A DNA stretch of 64,000 nt from Anthracocystis setariae (lineage: Eukaryota > Basidiomycota > Ustilaginomycetes > Ustilaginales > Ustilaginaceae): the NCBI GenBank assembly GCA_928724745.1, contig CAKMXJ010000032.1, forward strand, positions 496,001-560,000, in the 5' to 3' direction. This document shows, piece by piece, positions 41,744-52,703 of this stretch. A program made the position numbers and the translations under genes. Position 1 is the stretch's first letter. Each line of letters starts with the position of its first letter. A model generated the notes under the pieces. It had not been told where the DNA came from, did not search any database, and worked only from the letters and a program-made list of their open reading frames with translations.

Positions 41744-42592
41744 ATGTACACGGTGTTTCCTCGTTCGTCACTCTTCAGCGTGGCTCGTCACGGCGCACAA
41801 ACCGACCTCGTTCACCGACTCGCCTTAAAAGGAGCTTTCGTCACGTCCCCGCGTGCCGCCTGTCGAACTCAAGTCACCCCAGTCACACATTCTCGGGCCT
41901 CGATCCGTTGCCATTCCACCTCGTCGAGCTGCACGCCCACCATGTTCCAAGTTAGCGACCTCCTCAACAAGAACGTCGCCTGGAGCGCCAACTTCAAGAG
42001 CACCAAGCCCGAGCTCGCCAAACAGCTCTCACAGACGCAGACACCCAAGATCCTTTGGATTGGATGCGCCGACTCTCGTGTTCCCGAGTCGGTGGTCTGC
42101 GATGCAAACCCAGGCGACATCTTCGTTACCCGCAACATTGCCAACCAGTTCCGTCTTGATGACGACAATGCGTTGAGCGTCCTCACGTTTGCTGTCCAGG
42201 CTTTGGGCATCGAGCACGTCGTTGTGGTCGGCCACACTTCCTGCGGTGGTGTCAACGCTGCTATCGCGGGAACATCTGCCCCTCCCAGCAACGAGGCTCT
42301 CGAATCGAGTGCGCTTCTTCGTCACCTCGTCCCACTCACCCAGGTCGCCACCAAGGTCGTCAAGCAACATCCCGATCTCAAAGGCGAAGCGCTCGCCGAC
42401 AAAGTCATCTACGAATCCGTCAAGTTGCAGGTCGACAACATCGTCTCGACCAACATCATTCAGGATAACTGGAAGCAGGTCCCCTCGCCTCTCTCGGGCA
42501 AGGTCATGAACAAGGTCCAAGTTCACGGCCTCTGCTACAACATCGCCAAAGCCGAGCTCGTCGACCTTGATCTCACTCGATCCTCGTCCTAA
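41744..42592 (+). CDS. NCE103: beta-class carbonic anhydrase
   Basis: 282 aa from 41744; an internal ATG at 41942 (Met 67, MFQVSDLL) would give 216 aa, the usual fungal size. It interconverts CO2 and bicarbonate. The zinc site is complete: C108 and D110 in IGCADSR (with R112), and H164 and C167 in GHTSCGG. The first 66 residues are Arg/Ser-rich with almost no acids (MYTVFPRSSLFSVARHG), like a mitochondrial presequence, so two start sites could serve mitochondria and cytosol. No intron. Convergent with the cytochrome P450 gene. Confidence 0.94.
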   Translation: MYTVFPRSSLFSVARHGAQTDLVHRLALKGAFVTSPRAACRTQVTPVTHSRASIRCHSTSSSCTPTMFQVSDLLNKNVAWSANFKSTKPELAKQLSQTQTPKILWIGCADSRVPESVVCDANPGDIFVTRNIANQFRLDDDNALSVLTFAVQALGIEHVVVVGHTSCGGVNAAIAGTSAPPSNEALESSALLRHLVPLTQVATKVVKQHPDLKGEALADKVIYESVKLQVDNIVSTNIIQDNWKQVPSPLSGKVMNKVQVHGLCYNIAKAELVDLDLTRSSS

Positions 42593-42898
42593 CAGATAGG
42601 CACGTAGCAAACCACGCCGCTGGCAAATCAAGATCGCTTCCCATCATATTCCATAGAAAGACAAAATCGCATGTACTTTTTTACTCGCCCCTGCAAAGGC
42701 AATCACAGTTTTGCCTTGATACGCACCACTTTGTGTCGGATCCAAACAGATCTGTGGGCAGCGTCATCGGTGCAAGATGGGATACACAGCGCAGGCAAGA
42801 AGAAATGAGAATTGCGAGGAAGGGGGAGAAGTTTCAATGATCCACTGTCTAGATAACATAGTGAGTTCCGATAGAGAAGCGACGAGGTTAAGACGGGA
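42593..42898. other. convergent 3' region carbonic anhydrase / P450
   Basis: 306 bp between two convergent stops, expected to hold both 3' UTRs. No gene or repeat stands out. Confidence 0.45.
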
Positions 42899-44692
42899 CT
42901 AGAGTGGATCGACGATGAAGCGAAGAGGCAACTGACTTCCCTCCTTCTCCTCGCCGACAACGACGGGACGCTGAACCACCGCTTCGATACTCTTGATCTT
43001 CATTCCATCTACACACTCGATCCTGTACTTGGCGAGGATGCGGATCAGGATGATCTTCATCTCGACCATAGCGAATCTGTTTCCAATGCACACCTTGGGT
43101 CCCCCGTTGAACACGAACGAGCCGTACGGCGATGGAAGTTTCGACTTGGCATGCAGCTCCGGCAGGTCGTTCCATCGTTGCGGCTTGAACAGGTGTGGGT
43201 CAGCGCCAAAGTATTTCGGATCGAGGTTGTTGCCAGCGACCGATACGCCGATTTCTGCCCCTGGGGCGACGGGGATCTTGTGCATCGTTCTGCCATCGGT
43301 CGCCTTGAACGGAGTTGTAACGGGTAGCTGATCCTCCTTGGTCACATAGCGGAACGTTGTAACCACGGGCGGTCGCAAACGCAGCGTCTCTTGGATGACA
43401 TGGTCGAGAGGTCGCATCTCCTCGCTGTTGAGGTCCGCCCAGCTCAGCTCGTTGATCGCATCGCCATCCTTACCCAACGCGACCAGTGCCTTTTGGATCT
43501 GTTCGCGAAGCGTCTTCTGATACTCTGGCTTGTGCGCAAGGAAGTAGGTGCACCAGCTCATCGTAGTTGCCGTCGTCTCGTGGCCTGCAAAGATGAACGT
43601 GACGATCTGTCCAGCTAGCGTGTCATCCGAAAGACGGTCCTCCTCGCGAATCTCGGGTGACATGTTGGCCCGCATCAGAAGATGCAAGATATCCTTCTTG
43701 CCATGAAACGTCTCCCCAGCGCCGACACCCGCCGCAAGCTCCTTTCGAATCTGCTTTTGCTTTGCCTGGACGATCTTTTGCGAAACCTTGATGAGCTCGC
43801 TCCTCATCTCTCGCATCTTTCGGACACTGTCTGTGACTGGCAGGATGTAGAGCAGCGACGGCACGATGAAGAACATGAAGGCACCGACGATGGCGTCGAT
43901 CGTCGAGATGTTCATGCTCGACGTCATGGCGGCGTGGAATGCAGATCTGACCGCTAGTCCGTTTTGGCCCTGCTCGACGGCGCCGAAATCGTAATCGAAA
44001 CCTGCACGACCGATGATGTCGAGCGTAACACGACCAAACCATTTCACAGTATCCTTGACATCTGCCCCCCACTTGGACTCCAACGAATTGTCCTTGTCGA
44101 AACGATCCATCATCTGGTTGGTCGCGTGCGTAAACACAGGCATGAGCTCCTTGAGTGACTCTGCACTGAACGCAGGCGAAAGCATTTTCCTCTGCTTCTT
44201 GTGTTCGTCGCCAAACACCGCTACGATGCCGTCTCCGATGATGACCTTGGTCGCCTTGGTGCCTGCTGCGCTTCTTGCGTAGTTGTAGCTGTCGTTGAGC
44301 ACATGGTTGATGGTAGCTGCATCTCGAGTCACCAAAAGCTCACCACCGATGGGACGTGGCACAAGCAAATGATCCGTGTTATACTCTTCGAACATCCGTG
44401 CGGTCGAAACGCCAGGGCCTTCGGTGATGTCGGCACCATCATCTCCAATGATGGGCTCGCGGTCTTGCGCCTTGGCGTTCTTGGCTCCAAACTTCTTCTT
44501 TGGATCGGACGTGTATCCAACCAGGAATGAAGCTCGCTTCGGTCCGGGTATGTTGGCCCATACCGAAGGGCCTTTCGTTGATGCCTTCCATGAGATGTAC
44601 AATGTAGCGACGAGGAAGAGACTCAGCAGACCGGCGGTGGTCGGATAAGCTCCCGCCCAGCGCAGGACGTGATCAGAGAACGTTGCCGGCAT
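42899..44692 (-). CDS. cytochrome P450 monooxygenase
   Basis: 597 aa, intronless. A single N-terminal membrane anchor (AGLLSLFLVATLYISW) is followed by a Pro-rich hinge (IPGPKR). The oxygen-binding I helix AGHETTATTMSW, the ExxR motif ETLRLRPP and the heme loop FNGGPKVCIGNRF (heme-ligating C535) are all present, so the enzyme should be active. It acts at the ER with a P450 reductase. The helix C region (FGDEHKKQRKMLSPAF) resembles fungal P450s of the CYP4-like clans; I cannot name the family or substrate. No biosynthetic cluster surrounds it, which favours a stand-alone lipid or xenobiotic hydroxylase. Confidence 0.93.
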   Translation of the reverse strand: MPATFSDHVLRWAGAYPTTAGLLSLFLVATLYISWKASTKGPSVWANIPGPKRASFLVGYTSDPKKKFGAKNAKAQDREPIIGDDGADITEGPGVSTARMFEEYNTDHLLVPRPIGGELLVTRDAATINHVLNDSYNYARSAAGTKATKVIIGDGIVAVFGDEHKKQRKMLSPAFSAESLKELMPVFTHATNQMMDRFDKDNSLESKWGADVKDTVKWFGRVTLDIIGRAGFDYDFGAVEQGQNGLAVRSAFHAAMTSSMNISTIDAIVGAFMFFIVPSLLYILPVTDSVRKMREMRSELIKVSQKIVQAKQKQIRKELAAGVGAGETFHGKKDILHLLMRANMSPEIREEDRLSDDTLAGQIVTFIFAGHETTATTMSWCTYFLAHKPEYQKTLREQIQKALVALGKDGDAINELSWADLNSEEMRPLDHVIQETLRLRPPVVTTFRYVTKEDQLPVTTPFKATDGRTMHKIPVAPGAEIGVSVAGNNLDPKYFGADPHLFKPQRWNDLPELHAKSKLPSPYGSFVFNGGPKVCIGNRFAMVEMKIILIRILAKYRIECVDGMKIKSIEAVVQRPVVVGEEKEGSQLPLRFIVDPL

Positions 44693-45690
44693 TCTTGGAT
44701 GATCCTACGATCTCCTCTTCTAGGAGGGTGAGCTGGATCAGTGGAGGAGATTGTGAGGGTAAGAGGAGAAGGATACTGAAAGCACGAGGGGTTGGGCCGT
44801 TTTCTTGCACTTGAGGGTAACAGACGGATCAGGGGCAGGGCAGCGAGCTAGGAAGCGGGGCTCGAGCGGATCTGAAACCCACGGCGACCATCGTATGATC
44901 AGTCAAGGCAGCGACAGGAGCCCAGGACTTCTTTTGCATCATCATCCTGTCAACATCCTGGCGACAATATGCAGCAATGGAAGCATTTAGTAAATGCAAC
45001 CGGCGAACTGACTAGCTGGAAAGTCTGGCTTCACGAGCCAGAGCGGAACAAAAGCCAGCGGGGACGCTTTTTCCGTCAGTCTACCAAGTTCGGCTCTAGC
45101 TAGTACAGAAAGTACAACACGCAGACGTGTGCCATGATCAGATCACTATGCATAGCGGTTCGCCTCGCGCCGTACTGGCGTCAGGCTTGTCGCCGTTGCA
45201 TAGGCGTCCCGAATTTCTCACAGCCTTGGCCCCGTACAGGGGTCGAGAACAATCAGACCATTTCGTGGCAGCAGAATGGCGTTGCTGACGCGCAAAAGCC
45301 CCAAAGCCCGGTCGAGTGCAGTTGGTTGCTGCTCTTCTTCTTCGCGCTAGCCGAACTGTGGATAGGGCATCATCAAGTAAAAACGAATCAACTTGGTGAC
45401 GAAGCGGCGATGCGCGGCAAGCGAGGAATGCCGCTGCCGTTTCCGCTATCCTTCGTTGCTTACGAGCTTTTCAGTACTGTTACCGGTACAGCTCTGGCAC
45501 AGTAAAGCAATTTTTGCATTTTTTTTTTCTTATCAGCGGATCGTGCGCCGTTGGTCTCTGACTTTCTGGTGAAGACCACTCTCATCCAGCTACCATCCAA
45601 CTTCAGTGTTGGCTGTGACACTCACTGCTATAGCTCCAGAGATTGCGAAAGCTCGACAATCAGTGTATAACACACACAGAGAAACAGAGA

Positions 45691-45758
<68 letters not shown>

Positions 45759-46291
45759 GCGGAATGTTGTCTGCGGAATTGAGAGTGCGAGGCTCGCTGG
45801 AGCGCTTTGCTTTCCCGCGGAATTCCAATCCACGCATACCGCGCATGGCGGAAACCAGAACGAAGTTTGATGCCTGAGACGCTTGCCATAAGAGTACTGT
45901 TTTGCTTTGCCTCTCTCTTCGGACCTTCTTGCCATAGACGAGTCCAGAAGAAGCCTTCGAGATACCGCGGAATCGAACAGCAGCCTCGACGAGCTCTTTC
46001 TCACCTCGGTAGCCGCCTCCCGGCATGATTATCATCATTGCAGTTGCATGTTGGCAGCCTCAAAGTGCGGTGGCGAGTGTTCACGTTGCTGATGAATTCG
46101 GCTAGAAACTAGACTGGACTAGAAGTGTGGCATCCAAGTAATACGCAGGGATCCCTTCCATCGGCTACCTGCTGAAATTTCGATGTCAGACAAGCGCTCC
46201 GAAGCGATGGTACGACCACGCCAGCTTCCACAGACCCGGCACTCTACTCGTAGCAGCAGATCGAGCGTTGACAAGGAAAGCACATAGATTA
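44693..46291. promoter_or_regulatory. 1.6 kb intergenic region with a long (GA)n microsatellite
   Basis: It lies upstream of the P450 gene and downstream of the gene at 46292-47583. A nearly pure (GA)n microsatellite of about 70 bp lies at 45686-45755. Open frames that encode Arg-Glu or Leu-Ser repeats here are products of that repeat. No gene is recognised. Confidence 0.55.
45686..45755. repeat. (GA)n microsatellite
   Basis: About 35 GA dinucleotides with one GGG-type interruption near the left edge. Likely length-polymorphic among strains. Confidence 0.95.
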
Positions 46292-47583
46292 TCACAGATA
46301 TGCTTGATAGTCCGATTCTGTCAGTTCGTAGCCCCACTGCCACAGCGTCTGTCTGACCACAGGATTGACCTCTCCATCGTCCCATCGTCCGCCCTCCTTG
46401 GCTACGTTGATTGCCAGCATCTTTCGGAATCGGCCGCCAGGACCGCATGCCTTGAGCCATCGCCCGATCTGACGTGCATCGTCCTCCGATCGTCTCCCTA
46501 GGAAGAAGCGGTAGTACCACTGGAACCAGCCGCGTGGGTCGATTGGGCGGATCCAGCCTGACTTTTCCCATTCTTCCAGTGGCTGTCCGGCTTTGACCTG
46601 AAACTTGTTGACAGATGGCTCCACGTGCGATCGCCGAAGCATGTCCTCGACGTCGAGGTCGTCAAGCCATTGCTGTGGCAGCTCAGCGAGCTCTTCCTCT
46701 ACGTTCAGTGGCCGTTGCAGGACTCGAGAGTGATAGTCCCTGAATGCGGTTCCGCCAAACGCGCCCTCCCGCAGCATTTCTTCGGGCGTGACGTTGGGTC
46801 GGAACTGAGAGAATTCGTCTTCAAAGATCAGCGCACCTCTTCCTTTGCCATTGGCGATGTACTCTCGTGAGGGCAACGACATGCGCTCGTCATAGATTTC
46901 GTCGCCTCCCTTGGTAGGTAGTGGGGGAGCTGCCGGATTCGAGAGTTTGGTAAGAGTGGGTCGGCCAGAAAGATCAAAGGTGCGCGAGCCTCTGCTGCTA
47001 TTTGCCTCGTCGCTCTCTTCTTCGCGATCATCCGCCATGCCCTGCTGCTGGCCCGAAGCGCTGCCTCCACGCCACCGGGGAACGTATGCGTCCGAGTCAT
47101 CTTCTTCGTCTGTGTCCCAGTCGGTGTACTTTGCGCGAGAGGACGTGGAGGCGCGGCTGCTCTTGCGCGTTCCTTGGCGTATCTTCTTCTCCTTTTTCAC
47201 CTTGGGTGGCCTTGCGATCGAGGGAAGCAGGTCGCGTTCACGATACGAGCGAGGTCTGCTTCCAGATGCGATGCGAGACGATTTTCGGGAAGACACCTCT
47301 TGCTCGCCGCCGTCTGCTCCGTCTAGAGGGTTGCTGCGCCTCTTGGCAGTGGGCGCTTTCCTTTCTGGGGATGGCTCCCGAAGTCGTATGGTAGTCTGTA
47401 TGCGTCGGGTTAAGCAGTGAAGCGAGATATTTTGAGCTTGAATGCGATCAAGTTTTACCCGGCTTCGAATGTGGTTGAGGCCATGTTACTTACGGGGTTC
47501 AATCCTAGACTGAGCATGAGCTCGGCATTCTTGCGTATGTTCTCTTGCCGGACGGCCTCGTAGTCTAACTCTGAGTCGGCCAT
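46292..47583 (-). CDS. uncharacterised nuclear-type protein with conserved C-terminal GWFQWYYRFF domain (two exons)
   Basis: Exon 1 is 47494-47583 (MADSELDYEAVRQENIRKNAELMLSLGLNP) in 30 codons and exon 2 is 46292-47395; the 98-bp intron starts gtaagt and ends gcatacag. The joined protein is 397 aa. The N-terminal Y-E-x2-R-x2-N-I-x2-N-x-E-L-x3-L-G-L pattern resembles the N-terminus of several chromatin-associated WD40 proteins (Cmr1/WDR76 type), but no WD repeats follow. A basic Ser/Arg-rich region (SRKSSRIASGSRPRSY) suggests nuclear location. The C-terminal third is dense in aromatics (VKAGQPLEEWEKSGWIRPIDPRG, GWFQWYYRFFLGRR, DDARQIGRWLKACG) and looks like a folded, conserved domain that I cannot name. 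Function unknown. Confidence 0.8.
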
Positions 47584-50056
47584 TGCTGTGTCATGTAGGA
47601 CAGACGTGGATGTGTCTCCGAGTCTAGAACAGATTGCCTGCGTGTCGATGCGCGTCTCAGCGACGAGGGTGATTCAGAAGAAAGAAGCCTGATGGGAAGG
47701 ATACCAAATCTTCGCCGAGGCAGAAGAGGATGGCTCCCTTTTTTTCAGGCAATGAATGGCCTCCACTCGAGCTCTCGTGTATGCATGCAAACGCGCCTCA
47801 AGACCAACACTTGCCACTCTGGCCATTCACAGATTCTGGACGTTCAATGGAGGGAGGGAGAGGTGGGCTCCTAAATCGAGGCGCATAAATATCGGCGATC
47901 TCATCGGGCAACCATCTCGACACGCCATGGTCATCCAAAGCTTGTCCAGCTTGCTACCTTCTTTGGCATCGCCGCGCATCGTCAGTATATCAAATGCTAC
48001 AATCAGCATTACGTACTTCCCTGGTCAGTTCTTGGACGAGCTTGTTGTTCCGAGCCATGAAGTGACAATGCTGCCTCTTTTGCGTAGCCCGCCCCAGAGC
48101 TTCAGGGAGTTAGATGTTGTTCTTTCCTAAAAGCTGATACCCTTCTTGCTTGGGTGGTCGCTTAATTGGCCAGTGAAACCTCTCTGATCCTCCGACTATG
48201 GTGCCTTGGTCGTTCGTAGCAAACTATACCTTGGAGGCAAGCCAGTGCCAAAGAAGCCCTCTGGAGGAGGGTGTGTAGAGGACTGTTGACGAAAGATTCG
48301 GCCGGGAGAGCTCAAGCTTCGAGCTCATCTGCAGCAACGACAAAAACAAGGCAATGCTGAATCAGCAAGCTTCTCTCGAAAGCATAGCATGACGATATAG
48401 CACGGAGGAATGAGGCTGCCGTGCATCTCCAGCGCCGCCGTCCAAGAAGCCGGATGAAGTCACGGAATGAGGAGTCTGAAAGGTGACAAAGCGCTGCAGC
48501 CGCCCTGAGGTCGGGCTGGGAAAGTGGAGGTTCTTCGCCGCGTCACAACGCGTCATGGCGGGATTCAGCCTTAAACACAAAACAAAAATGCGGGGGCAGA
48601 GTGTGTAGAGCCGAAAGGGTTTTGGGTTGAACCCATGCTACAAACCTGGCTAGCAGAACGGTACCGCACCAGCAGAAGTGTCAATTCAAGGAACTGAACC
48701 CTCCGAAAATGGGCTTGTCATTTTCGGCCCCAATGACGACTGTCATCGTCGGCGAGAGGGAAGCTTTCACATTCGCATATTGTGTCCTTAATTCGTGATG
48801 GCTCGTGATGATGCCAAATTTGGCTCTTCTTCGAGTGCAGCGGCTTTTCGGGAAGCTGGCATGGGTAAATCATGGCCAAAAAGAGGTTAAAGATGCTTGG
48901 CACGAGCTGCGGCAGCAGTCCCTAAATTTGGTACTGTAGCATCTCGTGGATCCCAAATTTAGGTGCAGGCAGGCGAGGGTCTCGTCCCTCAGCTCTAACC
49001 GGCCAACTAAGGGCGGGCCCCAACATCTGTTTCTTTACGAATAGATCATATGATCTGCAAAACAAGAGCTGTCAGCATCGACAGCGCTGCGGTTCAAATC
49101 GGAGCCGGGCTCCATTGTCCGAGTGTGCATCACAGCCCTGTGCGTCTTCAACATGTGGAGGCCGTCCCACTGCACGGTCCAAGCGATCTTTTCTGTCATT
49201 TGATTTCTCAATGTAGCTGTACGGCACTGCACAACACGGGCAGCTGTTCAATAGGAGAGCCGGACTCACTGCGGTGGTATGGGCGTAGGAGCAACACGTT
49301 GGCGCACATGATTCTGGCAGTTCGTCTTGATGACTGAAGGTGCAGAAGCTCGACTGACGTGCTACAGGGCAGACAGTGTGTTGCACCCAATCGACCACGA
49401 AAAAGGGAAAAACTCCGATGCGGAGGTGCCGATCGACAGCTGAGAGTTTGGTGACCGCCTCTTTGCGGCAGTGTTCTTCGATCCGCTGGGAAAGGCATGG
49501 GTCAATCACAACCCTGCTGCTCCACAGCCACTCATCTGTGTTGCTACGTCGGGTCGCATCCCCTCTTGCTACTGAGGCTTGGCAGCAACACACACACGGC
49601 ACAGAGTCGATTGTCTCTCTTGTCTCAACGGAGCGTCTCTGTCCTGCCCGGACAGGTTAAGCCTTTCCGAGCACAGATGTCGTCATCAGAGCGCTCTCCA
49701 CCTTGAAGCCATCGAAATGTGTTCTGCTCCTCGTGTGATCCTGCATTTGCCGATCTAGCTTTCAGCAGCAGCTACAACGTGTGCAAAGTCACTCAGCATG
49801 CAGTACTGCACATCCTACTCGACTACGGCTGCTACACAGGGTCTGTATGCCAGCCAGCCCGTCGTCTTGTTGCTCAGTTATGCAAGTGAGAGTTTGGGCT
49901 GAGTAGTGGAGGTGACGGTCAAACCTCCTCTCCTCTTAGGGTTCCACAAAAGCATATATACCCGCCAATCGCAGCATTCTATCTCTCTCTTCAACCCCAT
50001 CAACTACTTTACTCTTCTCACCTCACACATCCATAAACTCGTAAACACTAGCCAAC
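47584..50056. promoter_or_regulatory. 2.5 kb intergenic region upstream of the Hsp9/12 gene
   Basis: Open frames here (for example 49072-49602 minus, Cys-rich) lack domains and signal peptides and are not called. A TATA box (49955-49960, catatata) lies about 100 bp before the Hsp9/12 start and is followed by a pyrimidine-rich leader (49979-50040), the layout of a strongly induced fungal promoter. I could not identify a canonical STRE or heat-shock element with confidence. Confidence 0.5.
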
Positions 50057-50409
50057 ATGTCTGACGCTGGACGACAGGACTTCACCGACAAGGTTAGTAC
50101 CCTCTTACCAATTCCCCTCCCTCTCCCCCCTCGTAATCATCAATTCTGACTTCCACTCGCTCTCCCTTTTCTGATCGCTCTGAAATTCTGCAGGCCTCTT
50201 CGGCCCTTAAGCCCGACTCTCAGAAGAGTGTTGGCGAGAAGGCCAAGGAGAACCTCGACAAGGCCGCCGCCACCCTCCAGCCTGACTCGACCAAGTCGGA
50301 CTCGCAGAAGCTCGGTGACAAGGTCACTGGCAGCGACAAGTCGGACGAGTCGCTCCTCGACAAGGCCAAGAACGCTGTCGGCCTCGGCGACAACCACCAC
50401 ACCCACTAA
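50057..50409 (+). CDS. Hsp9/Hsp12-family small stress protein (two exons)
   Basis: Exons are 50057-50092 and 50194-50409, with a 101-bp intron (gttagt...ctgcag); 83 aa. The start MSDAGRQDFTDKA and the repeated Lys/Asp/Ser-rich KPDSQKSVGEKAKEN pattern are the hallmark of fungal Hsp9/Hsp12 proteins. These are intrinsically disordered, become helical on membranes, and accumulate strongly under heat, osmotic and stationary-phase stress. The tail contains a His cluster (DNHHTH). The second exon alone has no ATG at its start, so the gene is missed without splicing. A TATA box lies about 100 bp upstream. Confidence 0.95.
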
Positions 50410-50594
50410 TTTCAACGTCGTTACGCCGGCATGACAATCACACCGTCTTGCTAGCTATCGTTCGCAACAATCATTCTGCAATTCAATCATAATACCTCTC
50501 CTTTTCTGTCTGCTTGTGACACAACGTCGGTGACCTTTCGGCGTGTTATTGCTGTCGGCTTAGAACGCAGTTCATGGAACGCTTTATTAACGCA

Positions 50595-52703
50595 TCAAGT
50601 AACTACATCGCCATCACCATTTGATTGTGAGCCATTATTGTCCCTACCGCGTGTCTCGATTGGCAAACAAGCCATGGCGGCTGTGACTACGAGCAACATG
50701 GATGTAGCCATGATCAGGGGAACGGCTGGCGTCAGAGAGAAAGCCCAGCCTGCCAAGATGGGAGCGATGATCCCAGCGACACGGCTGATGGCTGAAGCGG
50801 TTCCGCATGCAGTCGCGCGTATGGTTGGCGCCATGACCTCGGGTGTATATCCGTAGATGGCCGCATACGAGATGCTGTTCGACACTGAGATCGCAGTAAG
50901 ACTGGATCTCGAATAGGTAAATGAAAACAGCAGCACCGAAGCTGCCATGACAGCGGTGGAAGTTACCATAGTACCAATCCTTCCTAGCCTGGTCTCCACC
51001 ATATAAGCTGATACAAGACTGCCTGGAAGAGAGGAGAGCGAGTAGATGAGGATATCAATCATTGCTCTCCGAATGGATGCATCGTCTGGCTCTGGAACAG
51101 CTGCTGCGGGCAGATCATAGCGCTGCTCCAACAGTTTGGGAAGCAGCACGTTGAACGTGGTGAAGCCATACGACATTCCACCCCAGATGATCCAGATGAG
51201 CACCGTGGTGCGCTTCCATTCTGGCGAAAACATTTCGAAGTAGCGAGAGGCGAGATCGGCTGCACTCGCATGCCAGCTCTCGGGCAGCCAGGTGAGGGAG
51301 GATGGCAATGGGGGTTCGATAGTTCGGTGTGCAGAGACGTTGAAGCTTCGTCCATGCGAAGTGTTACGTTCGCGATTCTTACTTGTATCATCATCCCCTT
51401 CGTCCGTTTCGCCGAGCAGCGGTCTCGAAGCGTCTTCCCTCCCTGGCGTGTCGATAGCATCGTCATCATGTACTATGTAGCTGGATACGATGGTGCTATG
51501 CCCAGCTTCCGAGGAAGGACGTCGCTGACCTGTTGGATAGTGGCTCTCGACATCGCTGCTTCCAGTTGGTCCGATGTGTATTCTGCTATCGTCCACATCC
51601 TGTATGCGGAGCGTAAAAGTGCCCCCTCCATTGTACCTATGAATCTTCTGTAGAATGTCTCTTGCCTCTTGTGGACGACCGGCGTGCACAAGGTACTTGG
51701 GCGACTCAAGCAGTCGGAAGAAGACCACTCTTGCTGAAACGAAGAGCACCGTCACGAATGCCAGCGCGCCCAGCAGCCATCGCCAGCCTTCTTTGTTCTT
51801 GGACGACAGCACTGCCAACCCAATCAGCGAGGACACGACCGAACCTGCCGAGAAGAAAACACTGAGAGCGGTCACATAGCTATGTTTCCTTACCGGCAAA
51901 TTCTCCACCAGGTTCGAAGAATCCGTCGGCATGCTTCCTCCCACACCTGTGCCAACCATGAACAGCAACAGGCATAGCCATGAGAACGATGGTACGAAAG
52001 CCGACAGACTGCCGAAGATCGCCGTCACGATCAAAGTAATGTTGAACGCCGCTTTCCTGCCGTACGCGTCTGAGATGGTACCCCAGGCTATGGATCCGAC
52101 GAACATGCCGATAAAGATGCTTGAACTGGCGAGACCAACGATGCCATCTGTGAGCGTAAAATAGCGCTGAATATGCGGAAGTATGATGGCAATGGCTTGG
52201 ATCCACATGTTGTCCGCTGCCCAGCCCAGACCGGAGAGGATGAGGACAGTCCATTGGTAGCGGCCCATACCGATGCGGTCCATGGTGCGGTCGAGGGGTG
52301 TGACACCGACTGCGGTTGCTCGCCAATCGTCGCGGCCACTGCTGGCGTCATCTTCGCCCGAGTAGACAATAGTAGGAAGAAACAGCGAGCGCGAGGAGGT
52401 GATTCGATCAACGAGAGGAGGTCGGCGCGCTGTTTCGGCGCTGTTTCGGGCGGAAGAGCCAGCTGCTCGGCCCAGCGATTGGGTGCTTGTATGCCGCGGC
52501 AGGGAAGATGGCAGCGATCTTGGGTGTGATCGCGAAGACGGGTCTATTGTCGGTAAGCGGGAGGCATTGCTAGGACTTGCCGTTGCGCGAGAAGACTCGC
52601 TTCCAGGAAGACCGATCCGGCTGCTGTGACCCCGTTCATTGGCACCGACCTGATGACAGCCTGCCGTTGTTGAGAGAGTGTCCTCAGGTAGCGAGGACAT
52701 ACC
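50595..52703 (-). CDS. major facilitator superfamily transporter (SV2/sugar-porter-like)
   Basis: From the ATG at 52703 (MSSLPEDTLS) the protein has 702 aa; frame-open ATGs at 52826 and 52880 could add 41 or 59 residues. A long Ser-rich cytosolic N-terminus precedes DRIGMGRYQWTVLILSGLGWAADNMWI, the opening of an MFS fold. The GTISDAYGRKAAF signature lies between helices 2 and 3, with the ESPKYLVHAGRPQEARDIL sequence before a large polar central loop (about 170 residues). Six more helices follow, including GFTTFNVLLPKLLE and GYTPEVMAPTIRATACG. The architecture is like SV2-related and inorganic/organic ion MFS permeases (YPR/VPS73-like). Substrate unknown. Confidence 0.88.
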   Translation of the reverse strand, partial: GMSSLPEDTLSTTAGCHQVGANERGHSSRIGLPGSESSRATASPSNASRLPTIDPSSRSHPRSLPSSLPRHTSTQSLGRAAGSSARNSAETARRPPLVDRITSSRSLFLPTIVYSGEDDASSGRDDWRATAVGVTPLDRTMDRIGMGRYQWTVLILSGLGWAADNMWIQAIAIILPHIQRYFTLTDGIVGLASSSIFIGMFVGSIAWGTISDAYGRKAAFNITLIVTAIFGSLSAFVPSFSWLCLLLFMVGTGVGGSMPTDSSNLVENLPVRKHSYVTALSVFFSAGSVVSSLIGLAVLSSKNKEGWRWLLGALAFVTVLFVSARVVFFRLLESPKYLVHAGRPQEARDILQKIHRYNGGGTFTLRIQDVDDSRIHIGPTGSSDVESHYPTGQRRPSSEAGHSTIVSSYIVHDDDAIDTPGREDASRPLLGETDEGDDDTSKNRERNTSHGRSFNVSAHRTIEPPLPSSLTWLPESWHASAADLASRYFEMFSPEWKRTTVLIWIIWGGMSYGFTTFNVLLPKLLEQRYDLPAAAVPEPDDASIRRAMIDILIYSLSSLPGSLVSAYMVETRLGRIGTMVTSTAVMAASVLLFSFTYSRSSLTAISVSNSISYAAIYGYTPEVMAPTIRATACGTASAISRVAGIIAPILAGWAFSLTPAVPLIMATSMLLVVTAAMACLPIETRGRDNNGSQSNGDGDVVT

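Noticed and set aside
42899..44692. P450 as part of a secondary-metabolite cluster
   Set aside because: No synthase, tailoring enzymes or cluster regulator surround it; neighbours are housekeeping genes.
45628..46038. Open frames encoding Leu-Ser or Arg-Glu repeats
   Set aside because: They are translations of the (GA)n microsatellite.
49040..49120. ggttcaaatc at 49092, considered as a tRNA B box
   Set aside because: No A box at the right distance and no cloverleaf could be drawn.
49072..49602. Cys-rich 176-codon open frame on the minus strand, considered as a small secreted protein
   Set aside because: No signal peptide, no family pattern, and overlapping open frames of similar length occur in all directions here.
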